DNA of 51,697 nucleotides from Arthrobacter sp. TPD3018 (GCA_003075315.1 QDFQ01000011.1:1-51697), one strand, 5' to 3'; shown: positions 35,082 through 44,452, numbered from the stretch's first letter. The notes: generated by a model not told the origin, from the letters alone. Numbers and translations are program-made.

Positions 35082-36509
35082 TCACTGCTGGCTCCATCCA
35101 AGTCCCATCGCCTTTTGGAGGGCGATAAAGGCACGATCAAGTTCGCCGGTCGCTTCCAGCACTGACTGGTCGGCAGCCAGCGCCGCGCGTTCGGCATCGA
35201 TGGACGTGGTCAGCGGTATCGCTCCCTGTGCATATCGCTGCCCGGCATAGGTCGCTGACTGTCTGGCACCGTTACGGCTCGCGACAGACGAAAACAGGTT
35301 ACGGCGCTGATTGCCGAAGCGGGTCAGGCTGGTTTCAGCATCAGACAGCGCGCCGAGAACCGCCTTGCGGTATTGTGCTTCCGCCTCGTCTCGGTCAGCC
35401 CGCGCCTGCTCGACCCGGGCACGATTACGGCCGAAGTCGAGAAAGCTCCAGCTGATCCGCGGCAGGAGCAGGCCCGCGACGCTGTCAGGATCAACCACAT
35501 CGGCGATATTGGGACCACCGAGCCCGATGATCCCCATAATGCTGACCGATGGGAACTGCCGGGCGACGTTGACCCCGATCTGCGCGTTCGATGCCGCCAG
35601 CTGCCGCTCGGCTGCGCGAATGTCAGGCCGGCGTCGCAGCATCGCGGCCGGGTCGCCGATCGCGACAGTTCCTGGGATCATCGGGATCGGGGCAGGAGTG
35701 GACAGCAAGGCATCGTGTGTTCCGGGCTCGTCGCCGGTGAGCAGGGCAAGCTGGTCGAGCGTGGTCGCGATCTGTCCCTCGAGCGGCAACAGCCCGGCCT
35801 CCGTGCGGGTCAGCTCGGTCTTCAGCCGAACCACCTCGTCGCGCGACGATGCACCGCGTTGTTCGCGCTGTTGAAGCAGGGCGAGTGATCGCTGTTGAAG
35901 CTGCGCGGAGCGGCGAGCCAGGATCAGGCGCTGCTGAAGTTCGCGCAGAGTCACATAATTCTGGGCAACCTCCGCCGACAGACGAACCTGCGCATCAGCT
36001 TTATTGGCTTCGGCCGCCTGAGCCTGGGCCTCGGCACCTTCGGCAGCGCGGCGTCGCGCGCCGAACAGATCGATCTCCCACGATGCGTCCAGGCCGGCAT
36101 TATAGAACTCGGCCCTGATACGATCGGATTGCTCGCCTTGCGTCGGCAGCGCGAGCGAGCCTGCGGGAAGATCGGCGACGATCGCAGTGCCTGACGCCGA
36201 CACGGTGGGAAGCTGGTTCGCGCGCTGTTCGCGCAAGCTGGCGCGCGCCTTGCGGATGCGCGCCTCGGCGATCGCCACGTCCGGATTGGAGGCAAGCGAA
36301 CGGTTGACCAGGGTCGTGAGCTGCGGGTCGCCCATGCCTTCCCACCAGCGTGCGATAGGGAGCTGCGGTGACGTGACTGCCTGATCTGCGCGGCGAAATG
36401 TCGATCCGGAGCGCTCCCCACTCGCGACGCCCGGCGGCCCTCCATAGTTGGGCCCGACGACGCATCCGGTCAGGAGGGCGGGCAGAATGGCCCAGCTGAG
36501 TCGCTTCAT
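35082..36509 (-). CDS. NodT/OprM-type outer-membrane efflux lipoprotein
   Basis: 475 aa. Lipobox LPALLTGC followed by VVGPNY, the usual NodT start; two OEP repeats; conserved MLRRRPDIRAAERQLAASNA. It forms the outer-membrane channel for the EmrAB-like pump encoded before it. Its start overlaps the MFS stop, so translation is coupled. Confidence 0.93.
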   Translation of the reverse strand: MKRLSWAILPALLTGCVVGPNYGGPPGVASGERSGSTFRRADQAVTSPQLPIARWWEGMGDPQLTTLVNRSLASNPDVAIAEARIRKARASLREQRANQLPTVSASGTAIVADLPAGSLALPTQGEQSDRIRAEFYNAGLDASWEIDLFGARRRAAEGAEAQAQAAEANKADAQVRLSAEVAQNYVTLRELQQRLILARRSAQLQQRSLALLQQREQRGASSRDEVVRLKTELTRTEAGLLPLEGQIATTLDQLALLTGDEPGTHDALLSTPAPIPMIPGTVAIGDPAAMLRRRPDIRAAERQLAASNAQIGVNVARQFPSVSIMGIIGLGGPNIADVVDPDSVAGLLLPRISWSFLDFGRNRARVEQARADRDEAEAQYRKAVLGALSDAETSLTRFGNQRRNLFSSVASRNGARQSATYAGQRYAQGAIPLTTSIDAERAALAADQSVLEATGELDRAFIALQKAMGLGWSQQ

Positions 36510-38035
36510 CAGTGCATCGCCATCTGCGTGTCGGAGGAGATCGGGCGGAGGAACAGTGCCAGCGGCGTCGTGACCGCGATCGCAACGCCGAGCGCGAAGA
36601 ACAGGTCATTATAGGCCATAACGGTGGACTGCTCCAGGAGTTGACCCGCAAGCTGCCGATAGGCGCCGGCTTCGCCGGACGGCATGGCCATAGCCTTCGC
36701 GAACCATTCCTGCGTGGTCGCTGCATTGGCCGACACCGTTTCGCCCAGCCGATTGAAGTGGAGAAAGGTCTGCCGGTCCTGGAGGGTCGCCATCATGGCA
36801 AGGCCGATCGATCCGCCGAGATTGCGCCCTGCATTGAACAGCGCGGACGCATCACCAGCATCCTCGGGTGCTACAGCGCTGATCGCTGCCTGGTTGAGGA
36901 ACATCATGGCGAAGATCTGCCCGAAGCCCCGGACGAGCTGTGAACCCGTCAGGTCGCCCCCAGCCGACTGCGCGGTGAGGTGCCAGTCCATGGCGCAGCT
37001 GACGCCGATCAGCGTCATGCCGACGAAAACCGCCAGGCGAACGTCAAGATATTTGAACGCTAGCGGCAGGAACGGCATCAGCATCAGGGCGGGGATACCG
37101 GAGACGAAGACCACCTTGCCCGATTGCAGCGCGCTATAATCCGCCATCGACGAGAGGAACTGGGGGATGAGAAAGGTCACGCCGTAGAGCACGACGCCGA
37201 TGATGAGGCTGAGGACGAATACGCTACCGAAGGAGCGGCTGAAGATCAGCGACAACTTGAGCACGGGATGCGCGGAGCGGACCTGTCCGATCGTGATGAG
37301 CGCGAAGCCGAAGACCGTGGCGATCGCGAGTTTCACGATCATGGCGGACTCGAACCACATCTCGCGCTGCCCCTCCTCGAGCATGACGGTGAGCGCACCC
37401 AGGCCGATCGCGAGTCCCGCGATCCCGAACCAGTCGGCATGGCGTAGCTGGTCGAGCCGCAGATGCTCGTGCTTGAGCCCGAACAGCAGGAGGAGGACAA
37501 GCCCTGCACAGACCGGCACATTTAGAAAGAAGGCGTAATGCCAGCTGTAATTGTCGGTGAGCCAACCGCCGATGATCGGCCCGAGCACCGGACCAAGGAT
37601 TGCGGTGCCGCCGAACGCGGCGGTGCCGATCGGCTGCTGCGACGGCGGCAGCCGTGTCGCGATGATGGTCATGGCGGTCGGGATCAGTGCACCGCCGGTG
37701 AAGCCTTGGCCCACGCGGCCAGCGATCATCATCGGCAGCGTCGTCGAGATCCCGCACACGATGGAAAAGCCAGTGAAGCTGACCGCTGCCCCCAGAAGGA
37801 AGTTGCGCAGGCCGAACAGGCGCACGAGAAAGGGGCTGAGCGGTATCATGACGATCTCTGCCACGAGATAGGAGGTCGCGACCCAGGTGCCCTCGGTGCC
37901 GCTCGCGCCGATCTCGCCCTGAATGGTGGGCAAGGCCGCATTGACGATCGAGATGTCGAGCAGCGCCATGAACGACCCGATCGTGCCCGCCGCAACGGCG
38001 AGCCAGTCGCGCAGGCCGGCGCGTTCGGACGCCAT
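36509..38035 (-). CDS. emrB: DHA2-family MFS multidrug exporter (EmrB-like)
   Basis: A 508-aa protein with about 14 membrane helices. Family blocks: LLDISIVNAALPTIQGEIG near the N-terminus and GRVGQGFTGGALIPTAMTII in helix 4. It exports hydrophobic compounds using the proton gradient, working with the HlyD-type adaptor upstream and the OMF downstream; both junctions overlap by a few bases. Confidence 0.93.
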   Translation of the reverse strand: MASERAGLRDWLAVAAGTIGSFMALLDISIVNAALPTIQGEIGASGTEGTWVATSYLVAEIVMIPLSPFLVRLFGLRNFLLGAAVSFTGFSIVCGISTTLPMMIAGRVGQGFTGGALIPTAMTIIATRLPPSQQPIGTAAFGGTAILGPVLGPIIGGWLTDNYSWHYAFFLNVPVCAGLVLLLLFGLKHEHLRLDQLRHADWFGIAGLAIGLGALTVMLEEGQREMWFESAMIVKLAIATVFGFALITIGQVRSAHPVLKLSLIFSRSFGSVFVLSLIIGVVLYGVTFLIPQFLSSMADYSALQSGKVVFVSGIPALMLMPFLPLAFKYLDVRLAVFVGMTLIGVSCAMDWHLTAQSAGGDLTGSQLVRGFGQIFAMMFLNQAAISAVAPEDAGDASALFNAGRNLGGSIGLAMMATLQDRQTFLHFNRLGETVSANAATTQEWFAKAMAMPSGEAGAYRQLAGQLLEQSTVMAYNDLFFALGVAIAVTTPLALFLRPISSDTQMAMH

Positions 38036-39273
38036 CAGCGCGAGCCCTGCGTCTCGTCGCGCTTCAGCCGCTCGGTTTCCTGCTCGATCCGGTCACGACT
38101 TCCCTTTGCGCTGATCGTGTCGACCGTGACCTCGACCGACAGGCCGGGACGCAGCACCCGGCGCGCCTCCGGCCCGGCTTCAATGCTGATCCGCACGGGC
38201 ACTCGCTGAACGATCTTGGTAAAGTTCCCGGTCGCATTCTCGGGCGGGATGAGCGAGAACTGCGCGCCCGTGCCTGGCGAGAAGCTCGCAACCCGGCCGC
38301 GCAGTTCGGCGCCGTCCAGTGCATCCACCTTGATGGTCACGGGTTGCCCGACGCGCATCAGTGCGACCTGGGTCTCCTTGAAATTGGCTTCGATGTAGAG
38401 TTGATCGACTGGCACCACCGACATCAGCCGGGTCGCCGGCTGGACATATTGCCCGGCCCGGACCGCCTTGTCGGCGACAATGCCGTCGATGCTGCTGCGG
38501 ATCTCGACCGCACCGAGGTCCGTCGAGGCGCGCGCAAGCTGCGCCTGCGCGGTGCCACGCTGCGCCTCCGCCTGGCCGATGCGAGCCGCTTGCGTCGCGA
38601 CACTACGACGGGCGGCGAGGTAGGCGGCTCGCTGCGCGCGCAGCTCTGCGGCGGTTCGATCACGCTGAAGGACAAGGTTTGCCAGACGCTCACGCGATTC
38701 CGCTCCTGTCCGAGTAAGGGGTTCGTAGCGTCTTACCTCGTTCTCTGCCGCTGCGGCGGCAGCCTCGGCGCTCGCAACCTGGGCGGCGGCCTGAGCGACA
38801 GTGGCCTGTTGTTCGTCAAGCGTCCGGCGCGCAGTCGTAATGTTGGCGCCGGCGGCGGCGATCTGAGCTTGCGCCTGTTCGACATTGGCGCGGTAGTCAC
38901 GAGGATCGAGGACGGCAAGCAGCTGGCCGCGGCCGACAGGCTGGTTGTCGGCGACGAGCACTCGCTCGACATAGCCGCCCACCTTCGGTGAAACGGTCAC
39001 GAAGTCCGCGCGCACATAGGCGTTGTTGGTCGACTGCAGGTATTGGCCGCTCGCGCGGTAGTTCAGGTACCAGACGACCGCCGCGAGGATGCCCGCAACG
39101 AGCGCGGCGATGAGGACGTAGCGGATGATCGGAAAGCGCTCGAGAAGCGAGGGCTTCTTTTCGCCATTCTTCTCCTCGGAACCGTCCTCTGACCCGGCTT
39201 TTTGCTGGGAATTTGCGTCCGAGTGGTCATGCGGCGCGTCGCCGCCTCGATCTTCAGCCTGCTCGTCAGCCAC
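38035..39273 (-). CDS. emrA: HlyD-family membrane fusion protein (EmrA-like)
   Basis: 412 aa. An acidic, Asp/Glu-rich cytoplasmic N-terminus of about 45 residues, one membrane helix (IRYVLIAALVAGILAAVVWY), a lipoyl half (TVSPKVGGYVERVLVADNQPV), a long coiled hairpin and a beta-barrel (IDGIVADKAVRAGQYVQPAT). Adaptor between EmrB-like pump and NodT channel. It starts 33 nt after the thioesterase gene upstream; that gap contains a TATGTAAAC element. Confidence 0.93.
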   Translation of the reverse strand: MADEQAEDRGGDAPHDHSDANSQQKAGSEDGSEEKNGEKKPSLLERFPIIRYVLIAALVAGILAAVVWYLNYRASGQYLQSTNNAYVRADFVTVSPKVGGYVERVLVADNQPVGRGQLLAVLDPRDYRANVEQAQAQIAAAGANITTARRTLDEQQATVAQAAAQVASAEAAAAAAENEVRRYEPLTRTGAESRERLANLVLQRDRTAAELRAQRAAYLAARRSVATQAARIGQAEAQRGTAQAQLARASTDLGAVEIRSSIDGIVADKAVRAGQYVQPATRLMSVVPVDQLYIEANFKETQVALMRVGQPVTIKVDALDGAELRGRVASFSPGTGAQFSLIPPENATGNFTKIVQRVPVRISIEAGPEARRVLRPGLSVEVTVDTISAKGSRDRIEQETERLKRDETQGSR

Positions 39274-39288
39274 CCAGCAACCCTATCG

Positions 39289-39297
39289 TATGTAAAC
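39289..39297 (-). promoter_or_regulatory. Candidate operator element upstream of emrA
   Basis: TATGTAAAC on the + strand, in the 33-nt gap before emrA, followed by CTAAGCCGTATC. The exact reverse complement GTTTACATA occurs at 40198-40206 in the divergent thioesterase/mlaD control region, also next to a CGTA-containing half. The element resembles half-sites of TetR-type efflux repressors; which regulator (TetR at 41310 or MarR at 34550) binds is unknown. Confidence 0.45.
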
Positions 39298-39306
39298 TAA
39301 GCCGTA

Positions 39307-39711
39307 TCATAGTGTGTGTCGGTCGGCATTGCCACCCACTCTGATGGGCTCGTGCACAGCAAACTCAAGCTGCGCGAAGCATACAGCCGCGGGATCTCCG
39401 CGGCGGAATGCTTCGGCGTGAACGACTGCGATCCGACGCCCGACACGCCTGACCTTAGGCGTCGTGACAAGGGCATCGGGCCGAGCAGAGGCAAGGAACT
39501 GGAGGTTCACGCTGATGAGCTTCGGGACGTGCCCATGCGGAAGTTGGCGTGCAAGGGCACGCTTCGCTGCCACTTCGAGAAAGGATGCCACAGCTCCGCC
39601 ATGCAAGGCGGGAAGGAGGGGGTTGCCGATCATGTATTCCACTGGCGTCAAAACAAAGGCGTCACCGCTCTCCGAAATCGTGGAGCCTAGCAGCTGCGCG
39701 AAGCCGCTCAT
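39307..39711 (-). CDS. Hotdog-fold PaaI-like thioesterase (second of pair)
   Basis: A 134-aa acyl-CoA thioesterase-like protein of the hotdog fold. The helix motif HGGAVASFLEVAAKRAL contains the HGG hallmark. It probably hydrolyses an acyl- or aryl-acyl-CoA; the substrate is unknown. ATG 39711 overlaps the stop of the companion hotdog gene, so the pair may form a heteromer. The emr genes follow on the same strand after 33 nt. Confidence 0.8.
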   Translation of the reverse strand: MSGFAQLLGSTISESGDAFVLTPVEYMIGNPLLPALHGGAVASFLEVAAKRALARQLPHGHVPKLISVNLQFLASARPDALVTTPKVRRVGRRIAVVHAEAFRRGDPAAVCFAQLEFAVHEPIRVGGNADRHTL

Positions 39712-40121
39712 GACCCGACAGCCCGATTGATCGAAAAGACGCCTTGGGCAGTCGCGATCAGGTGAGAAGGATCGGTATCCCAGACTTCGGTCCGTACGAA
39801 CGCACGGTGCTCGGTGGCGTCGTAACAATGCGCCCACGCTGTCGCGGAGCATCTCGCCTCGGGGGACCGCACATGGTCCACCTTCAGGTTGAGAGTCGAG
39901 ATTGCCAATCGCCTTCCCAGTCGGGACATTACAGCAACGCCGCAGGCCTGATCGATAAGGCTCGTCAACACGCCCGTTGCTAAAGTCTCGTCGTCGTCCG
40001 CCAGCTCCTCACGCCAACCGACACGTAGCGAGCTGAGGCCATCGCCGATCGAAACCAGCTCCAGGCCAAGCCTGTTGCCCCACGGTATGTCGCCTGGTTG
40101 CAGGCTCCAGTCTCCAGCCAC
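39708..40121 (-). CDS. Hotdog-fold PaaI-like thioesterase (first of pair)
   Basis: A 137-aa hotdog protein with the central helix region TGVLTSLIDQACGVAVMSRLG and a beta sheet typical of PaaI/YbgC-like thioesterases (STLNLKVDHVRSP). The HGG motif is replaced by TGV, while Asp in LIDQA may serve in catalysis. First gene of the minus-strand run that leads into the emr operon; divergent from the MlaD-like gene. Confidence 0.78.
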   Translation of the reverse strand: MAGDWSLQPGDIPWGNRLGLELVSIGDGLSSLRVGWREELADDDETLATGVLTSLIDQACGVAVMSRLGRRLAISTLNLKVDHVRSPEARCSATAWAHCYDATEHRAFVRTEVWDTDPSHLIATAQGVFSINRAVGS

Positions 40122-40197
40122 GATTCCATCCTCGTCCTGATCAGGCCTTGCCAGCTTAAAAGGCCGCCTTTGCTCCAGCCACCTGGGAAACGGTACG

Positions 40198-40206
40198 GTT
40201 TACATA
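40198..40206 (+). promoter_or_regulatory. Candidate operator in divergent thioesterase/mlaD promoter
   Basis: GTTTACATA, the exact inverse of the element at 39289-39297, within the 118-nt divergent region and 34 nt before the MlaD-like ATG. The nearby TATATG may be part of a -10. Confidence 0.42.
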
Positions 40207-40239
40207 TATGGTCCTGCTTCTTAATGGTTATGGTCTCGC

Positions 40240-41184
40240 ATGGAAACGCGGTCGAACAAATTCCTGGTGCTCGTAGTGACCGGCTTTCTGCTTGGCACGC
40301 TCCTGATCTTCACCCTGTGGCTGTTTGATGCACGCGATGGAGACGGCAATCCCTATATGATCCGCTTCACCGGGAGCGTTGCCGGCCTGGAGAAGGGGTC
40401 GCCGGTGACCTTCTCGGGCGTACCGGCCGGTCATGTCACATCGATACGGTTCGATAAGGATGACCCGTCAGCGGTTCTCGTCACCGTCAGCCTTGACCCG
40501 CGGATCCCCATCGTCGCAGGCGTAAAAGCGTCGATCGCAAGATCGGCACTGGCCGGCACCGCGAACATCAGCCTCGACGGCGCTACATCTGGTGCGCCCC
40601 CGATCGTTGCGGCGAGCGACACCGAGCTTCCCGTCATTCCCGCCAAGGAAGGCGGGCTCCTTGGCGGCGGAGGGGACCCCGTCGCACTGGTCGAAAAGAT
40701 CAGCCGCACCGTGGATTCTGTTTCTCGCAACCTCGACGCCGCTCAGCAGCAGCGGGCCAGCGATCGACTGGCGGCGCTTGCGGAAAGTTCCGCCGGTTGG
40801 GCAGACAAAGCCGGAGCAGCGTCCGATGCTCTCACCGGTGCGCGCGGCCGCGTGATTGCCGTGGGCGACGCCTTGCAGCGATCCCGCGACAGCGCCCAAC
40901 AGCTGAGAGCGGCAGTGGACGAACGCAGCGCGACCGTTCTCGCGAGAGCGAACCGCACGTTGGTGAACGCTCGAGACGGAGCCGAGCGATTTGTGGCGCG
41001 CGTTGAGGCGGTTCGACCCGCGATCCGCGGCACGACTGCCAAACAGGCTCAACTGCGTGAGACCATTCGTTCAGCAAGGAACAAGGTCGGTGCTGTCAGG
41101 GATACGGCCGTTCGCATCGATCAGGAGGGACTGGGCGTGGGTGCTGCGTCTCTTCCCGTCTACAAGCCAACGTCACAGGATTGA
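40240..41184 (+). CDS. MlaD/MCE-domain lipid-transport protein
   Basis: 314 aa. One N-terminal membrane anchor (FLVLVVTGFLLGTLLIFTLW), an MCE domain (YMIRFTGSVAGLEKGSPVTFSGVPAGHVTSI, about residues 40-120) and a long Ala-rich coiled-coil tail. MCE proteins form hexameric lipid-transfer rings in the periplasm. The usual mlaE/mlaF partners are not here, so it either works with chromosomal partners or is a standalone relative. Confidence 0.85.
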   Translation: METRSNKFLVLVVTGFLLGTLLIFTLWLFDARDGDGNPYMIRFTGSVAGLEKGSPVTFSGVPAGHVTSIRFDKDDPSAVLVTVSLDPRIPIVAGVKASIARSALAGTANISLDGATSGAPPIVAASDTELPVIPAKEGGLLGGGGDPVALVEKISRTVDSVSRNLDAAQQQRASDRLAALAESSAGWADKAGAASDALTGARGRVIAVGDALQRSRDSAQQLRAAVDERSATVLARANRTLVNARDGAERFVARVEAVRPAIRGTTAKQAQLRETIRSARNKVGAVRDTAVRIDQEGLGVGAASLPVYKPTSQD

Positions 41185-41309
41185 GCGACGGCGATACAAA
41201 AGCACAGCCTTGGGCTGAGATCGAGCTGGCAGGCGAGCAAGCGACCCTCTCGGCGTGATTTCTCGTCAACCTGTCCGGATCAGGCTACCGTCGATCCAGG
41301 AGAACGAGA

Positions 41310-41984
41310 TTGAGCGACAACGAAAAGAAAGGTCGGCCCAGGAAGATGGGCAGACCCACGACCGAGGATGCGCTTCGCCTGACCTCGCATATCCTCAAGA
41401 GCGCCCGCGAGATGTTCTTCGCACACGGGTTTGACGGCGCCAGTGCCGACATGATCGCCGAACAGGCGCGTATCTCCAAGCGAACCCTGTACGCGCGCTT
41501 CGGCAGCAAGGCCCGCGTGTTCGAGGCGGTGATCCTCGACGAGATCGATACGCAGCTGCGCGCGCTCGAACCTTCCGGCAGCGACGAACCCGACATCCGA
41601 TCGCGGCTTCGCGTAATCGCCGATCGTCTGCTTGAGTGGCTGCTGACGCCGCGGATCACCTCCATGGAACGCGTCGTCATCGCGCAGGCCGTGCGCTTTC
41701 CAGCGCTTGCGGCAAACATCCACGACTTCGGCTACCAGCGGGCCGTGCAGTGGGTGGCCTCGATCCTCGCCCATGCCGATGCAAAGGGTGAGCTATCGCT
41801 GGCAGACCCGGTGTTTGCCGCCGAGCAGTTCGTCACCCTCGTAGTGGTCGCACCCATGCGCCGCGCAGCGCTCGGGCTGTCTCCTCCCGCGTACGACGAT
41901 GCCGCACGTGATCGTATCTCTCGCGGTATCGACCTGTTCCTCGATGGCTGCCGTCCGCGCGAGGCGGATGGTTGCAGCGCCTGA
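41310..41984 (+). CDS. TetR/AcrR-family regulator
   Basis: A 224-aa TetR repressor: HTH ASADMIAEQARISKRTLYARFGSKARVFE after a basic leader (KKGRPRKMGRP), and an AefR-like C-terminal domain. TTG 41310 is used because AGGAGA lies about 7 nt upstream. Its stop overlaps the next start (TGATG). Candidate regulator of the TATGTAAAC-bearing promoters at 39289 and 40198. Confidence 0.87.
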   Translation: MSDNEKKGRPRKMGRPTTEDALRLTSHILKSAREMFFAHGFDGASADMIAEQARISKRTLYARFGSKARVFEAVILDEIDTQLRALEPSGSDEPDIRSRLRVIADRLLEWLLTPRITSMERVVIAQAVRFPALAANIHDFGYQRAVQWVASILAHADAKGELSLADPVFAAEQFVTLVVVAPMRRAALGLSPPAYDDAARDRISRGIDLFLDGCRPREADGCSA

Positions 41985-43597
41985 TGCCCACCACCGACGA
42001 CGAACCTCAGATCGGTGAGCGCGCGCGCCTGGCCGAGCTCCTCCAGATCATGGGGCGCCATGGCTTCAACGGGCTCGCCTCGCGCCTGGGCCTGCTGCCC
42101 GGTCGTTCGGAGCAGCCGGTGGACGTCGGTACCCCCGAGCGGGTCGTCGCGCTGCTGCGAGACCTTGGACCCGTCGCGGTCAAGCTGGGGCAGGTGCTCG
42201 CGACCCGTGAAGACCTGCTCGGGCCGGAATGGGTGCGCGCGTTGTCGACGCTGCAGGACCGGGTGACCCCGCTGCCGTTCGAGGCGCTGGAGCCGACGAT
42301 CCTGACCGCGCTTGGCTCCCCGATCGCGGACGTGTTCGCGAGCTTCGACCGCGAACCGATCGCCGCGGCCTCGATCGCGCAGGTTCATGGCGCCATCCTG
42401 CGCGACGGAACCGAGGTCGTGGTAAAGGTACGCCGACCGGGGATCGCGGAACGCGTCGATGCCGACCTGAGGCTGCTTCGCCGCATTGCGCGGCTCGCCG
42501 CGAGACACTCACCGGAGATCCGTCGCCTCAAGCCTGACGAACTGCTCCGGTTCTTCGCTGAGAGCCTGTCGCAGGAAATGGACCTCAGCGCCGAAGCGGC
42601 AGCCTGCGAGAGCATCGGCGTGTTCCTGCAGCCGCTCGGCGTTCGCACGCCCGGCTTCTACTGGGATCAGGTTGGTCGCCGGATCAACGTGCAGGAACGG
42701 CTCGACGGCGTGCCGGTCCGCGCGATCCTCGACCGAGCGGGTGAGGACGGGGCGGGTCAGGGCGCTGCCGACGTCGCCGGCAGATATGCCGATGCGGTGC
42801 TGCGGATGATCATCTTCAACGGCCGGTTCCACGCGGACCCCCATCCCGGCAACGTGTTTGTTCTGGCCGACGGGTCGTTGGCGTTCATCGACTTCGGGGC
42901 GGTCGGCGTGCTCAGTCCCGCCCGGCGGAACGAGGTTGTCACGCTCGTCCTTGCCATCGCGGGTGAGGACACACGATCGGTGACGGACGTACTGTTGCAA
43001 TGGTCGGGCGAGACCGACGTCGATCGCCCGGCACTGACCCGCGACCTCGACGCGCTGATCGACCAGTTCCGCGGGGCGGTACTCCAGCAGATCGAGCTCG
43101 CCGACATCTTCGGCCGCGTGTTCGCGCTGCTGCGCACCTACCGCCTGGCGCTGCCACCCGACCTCGCCCTGCTGCTGCGCACCCTGCTGATCGCCGAAGG
43201 ATTCGTGCGACGGCTTGATCCCGGCTTTGACATTGCCGCGCGCGCGGCACCGATCGCGCGCGAACTGCTGCGGGAGCGGATCGGCCCAGCCGGCCTAAAG
43301 CGTGGCGGACGCCGGCTGGCGACGAGCCTGGGCCGTCTGGCCGCCGCCTCGCCCGAGCTGGTGGCCTTCGCCGAGCGGGTTGCGCGGTCGGGTGCGCTGC
43401 CGATCGAATTGCAGGGAGGCGCGGTTTTCCCAACTCCGGCATCGCCCCGGCGCGCCGATCCCAACATTCTGTCCACCGGACTGCTTGTCGCGGGCGCGAT
43501 CCTTCAGCGCGACCATGATGTTGTCGGCGCGATGTTGATGGCGTCTGCGGTGCTGCCTGCAGGCTGGGCTTGGTTTTCGAGCAGGCAGAGGCGCTGA
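41984..43597 (+). CDS. ABC1/UbiB-family atypical kinase
   Basis: A 537-aa UbiB/ADCK family protein. Features: the KxGQ-type motif (VKLGQVLATREDLL), an Ala-rich loop (AAASIAQVHGA), catalytic VVVKVRRPG Lys, FHADPHPGN catalytic loop and FIDFGAVG metal motif; C-terminal hydrophobic stretch (about the last 45 residues) likely anchors it to the membrane. Relatives support quinone synthesis or lipid homeostasis. Coupled to tetR by an overlapping start. Confidence 0.9.
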   Translation: MPTTDDEPQIGERARLAELLQIMGRHGFNGLASRLGLLPGRSEQPVDVGTPERVVALLRDLGPVAVKLGQVLATREDLLGPEWVRALSTLQDRVTPLPFEALEPTILTALGSPIADVFASFDREPIAAASIAQVHGAILRDGTEVVVKVRRPGIAERVDADLRLLRRIARLAARHSPEIRRLKPDELLRFFAESLSQEMDLSAEAAACESIGVFLQPLGVRTPGFYWDQVGRRINVQERLDGVPVRAILDRAGEDGAGQGAADVAGRYADAVLRMIIFNGRFHADPHPGNVFVLADGSLAFIDFGAVGVLSPARRNEVVTLVLAIAGEDTRSVTDVLLQWSGETDVDRPALTRDLDALIDQFRGAVLQQIELADIFGRVFALLRTYRLALPPDLALLLRTLLIAEGFVRRLDPGFDIAARAAPIARELLRERIGPAGLKRGGRRLATSLGRLAAASPELVAFAERVARSGALPIELQGGAVFPTPASPRRADPNILSTGLLVAGAILQRDHDVVGAMLMASAVLPAGWAWFSSRQRR

Positions 43598-43685
43598 CTT
43601 CCTGCTGCCCGACCTTCCCACACCCGACTCTCCACCCTTACCCTTTCGCGCGCTTGTTCGGGTATCCGGCTCCTCGCTGAGAAGT

Positions 43686-43710
43686 GGAACAACCCACGAG
43701 AGGGGGCGTT
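43686..43710 (+). promoter_or_regulatory. EcfG-type promoter of the ECF sigma gene
   Basis: GGAAC (43686-43690), 16-nt spacer, CGTT (43707-43710): the general-stress consensus. It is 65 nt ahead of the sigma factor start, so the sigma factor gene is probably autoactivated or controlled by a chromosomal EcfG. Confidence 0.78.
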
Positions 43711-43774
43711 TCCGAACAAGTAAACCAGGCGGTGTATAAACCGCACCCTGGTTCGATCGAGCGAGGGCTTTTGC

Positions 43775-44452
43775 GTGTCGGAACAACCGGATCACGAAGC
43801 GCATGTACCGGCTGAGGAGTTGTCTGACTTCGGTGCTGCACTGAGCGACTTGATGCCCAGGCTGGCGAGCTATGCGCGATCGCTAACAAGAAATCCCGAT
43901 GCTGCACAGGATCTCGTTCAGGATACCGTGCTGAAAGCCTGGCGCAGCCGTGCGTCCTTCGAGGCCGGCACGAATTTGAAAGCTTGGACCTTCCGTATCC
44001 TTCGCAACTCCTTTTTGTCGCAGGTTCGTCGTAAAGGTGCGGGACAGGCAGGCGAGACCGCCGAACTCATTGATGTTCCGGTGGCGTCAAATCAAGAATC
44101 GGTCGTGACATTGGGCGATGTTCGCCGCCTGTGGCCGCGCCTGACACCCGAGCAGCAGCGGTGCATCCAATTTGTCGGGATCGAGGGTTTGAGCTACGAA
44201 GAGACAGCCACGATCGAACAGGTTCCTGTCGGTACGATCAAGAGCCGCGTGGTGAGAGGGCGGCAGATGCTGCGCGCACTCCTGGATCAAGCGAACGTCG
44301 TGCCAGCCAAGGGGACAGCATCCCGGATCCTGTCGGTCGATTCGTCCCCTCGGTATGAGCCGTCGCGCGTTGATGATGAACACTCAAAGCAGATCGAACT
44401 GCTGCGAAGGTGGCGCGCGGAGCGTGCGGCCGCTCGCTGCGCCGTCGGATGA
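43775..44452 (+). CDS. ECF RNA polymerase sigma factor, EcfG-like
   Basis: 225 aa. Sigma-2 domain with DLMPRLASYARSLTRNPDAAQDLVQDTVLKAW-type sequence (about residues 24-58), and sigma-4 with LTPEQQRCIQFVGIEGLSYEETA and the HTH PVGTIKSRVVRGRQML. After sigma-4 there is an unusual basic tail of about 55 residues. The Glu/Asp pattern fits EcfG, but no nepR or phyR is adjacent, so the anti-sigma circuit must lie elsewhere. GTG 43775 is used. Confidence 0.87.
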   Translation: MSEQPDHEAHVPAEELSDFGAALSDLMPRLASYARSLTRNPDAAQDLVQDTVLKAWRSRASFEAGTNLKAWTFRILRNSFLSQVRRKGAGQAGETAELIDVPVASNQESVVTLGDVRRLWPRLTPEQQRCIQFVGIEGLSYEETATIEQVPVGTIKSRVVRGRQMLRALLDQANVVPAKGTASRILSVDSSPRYEPSRVDDEHSKQIELLRRWRAERAAARCAVG

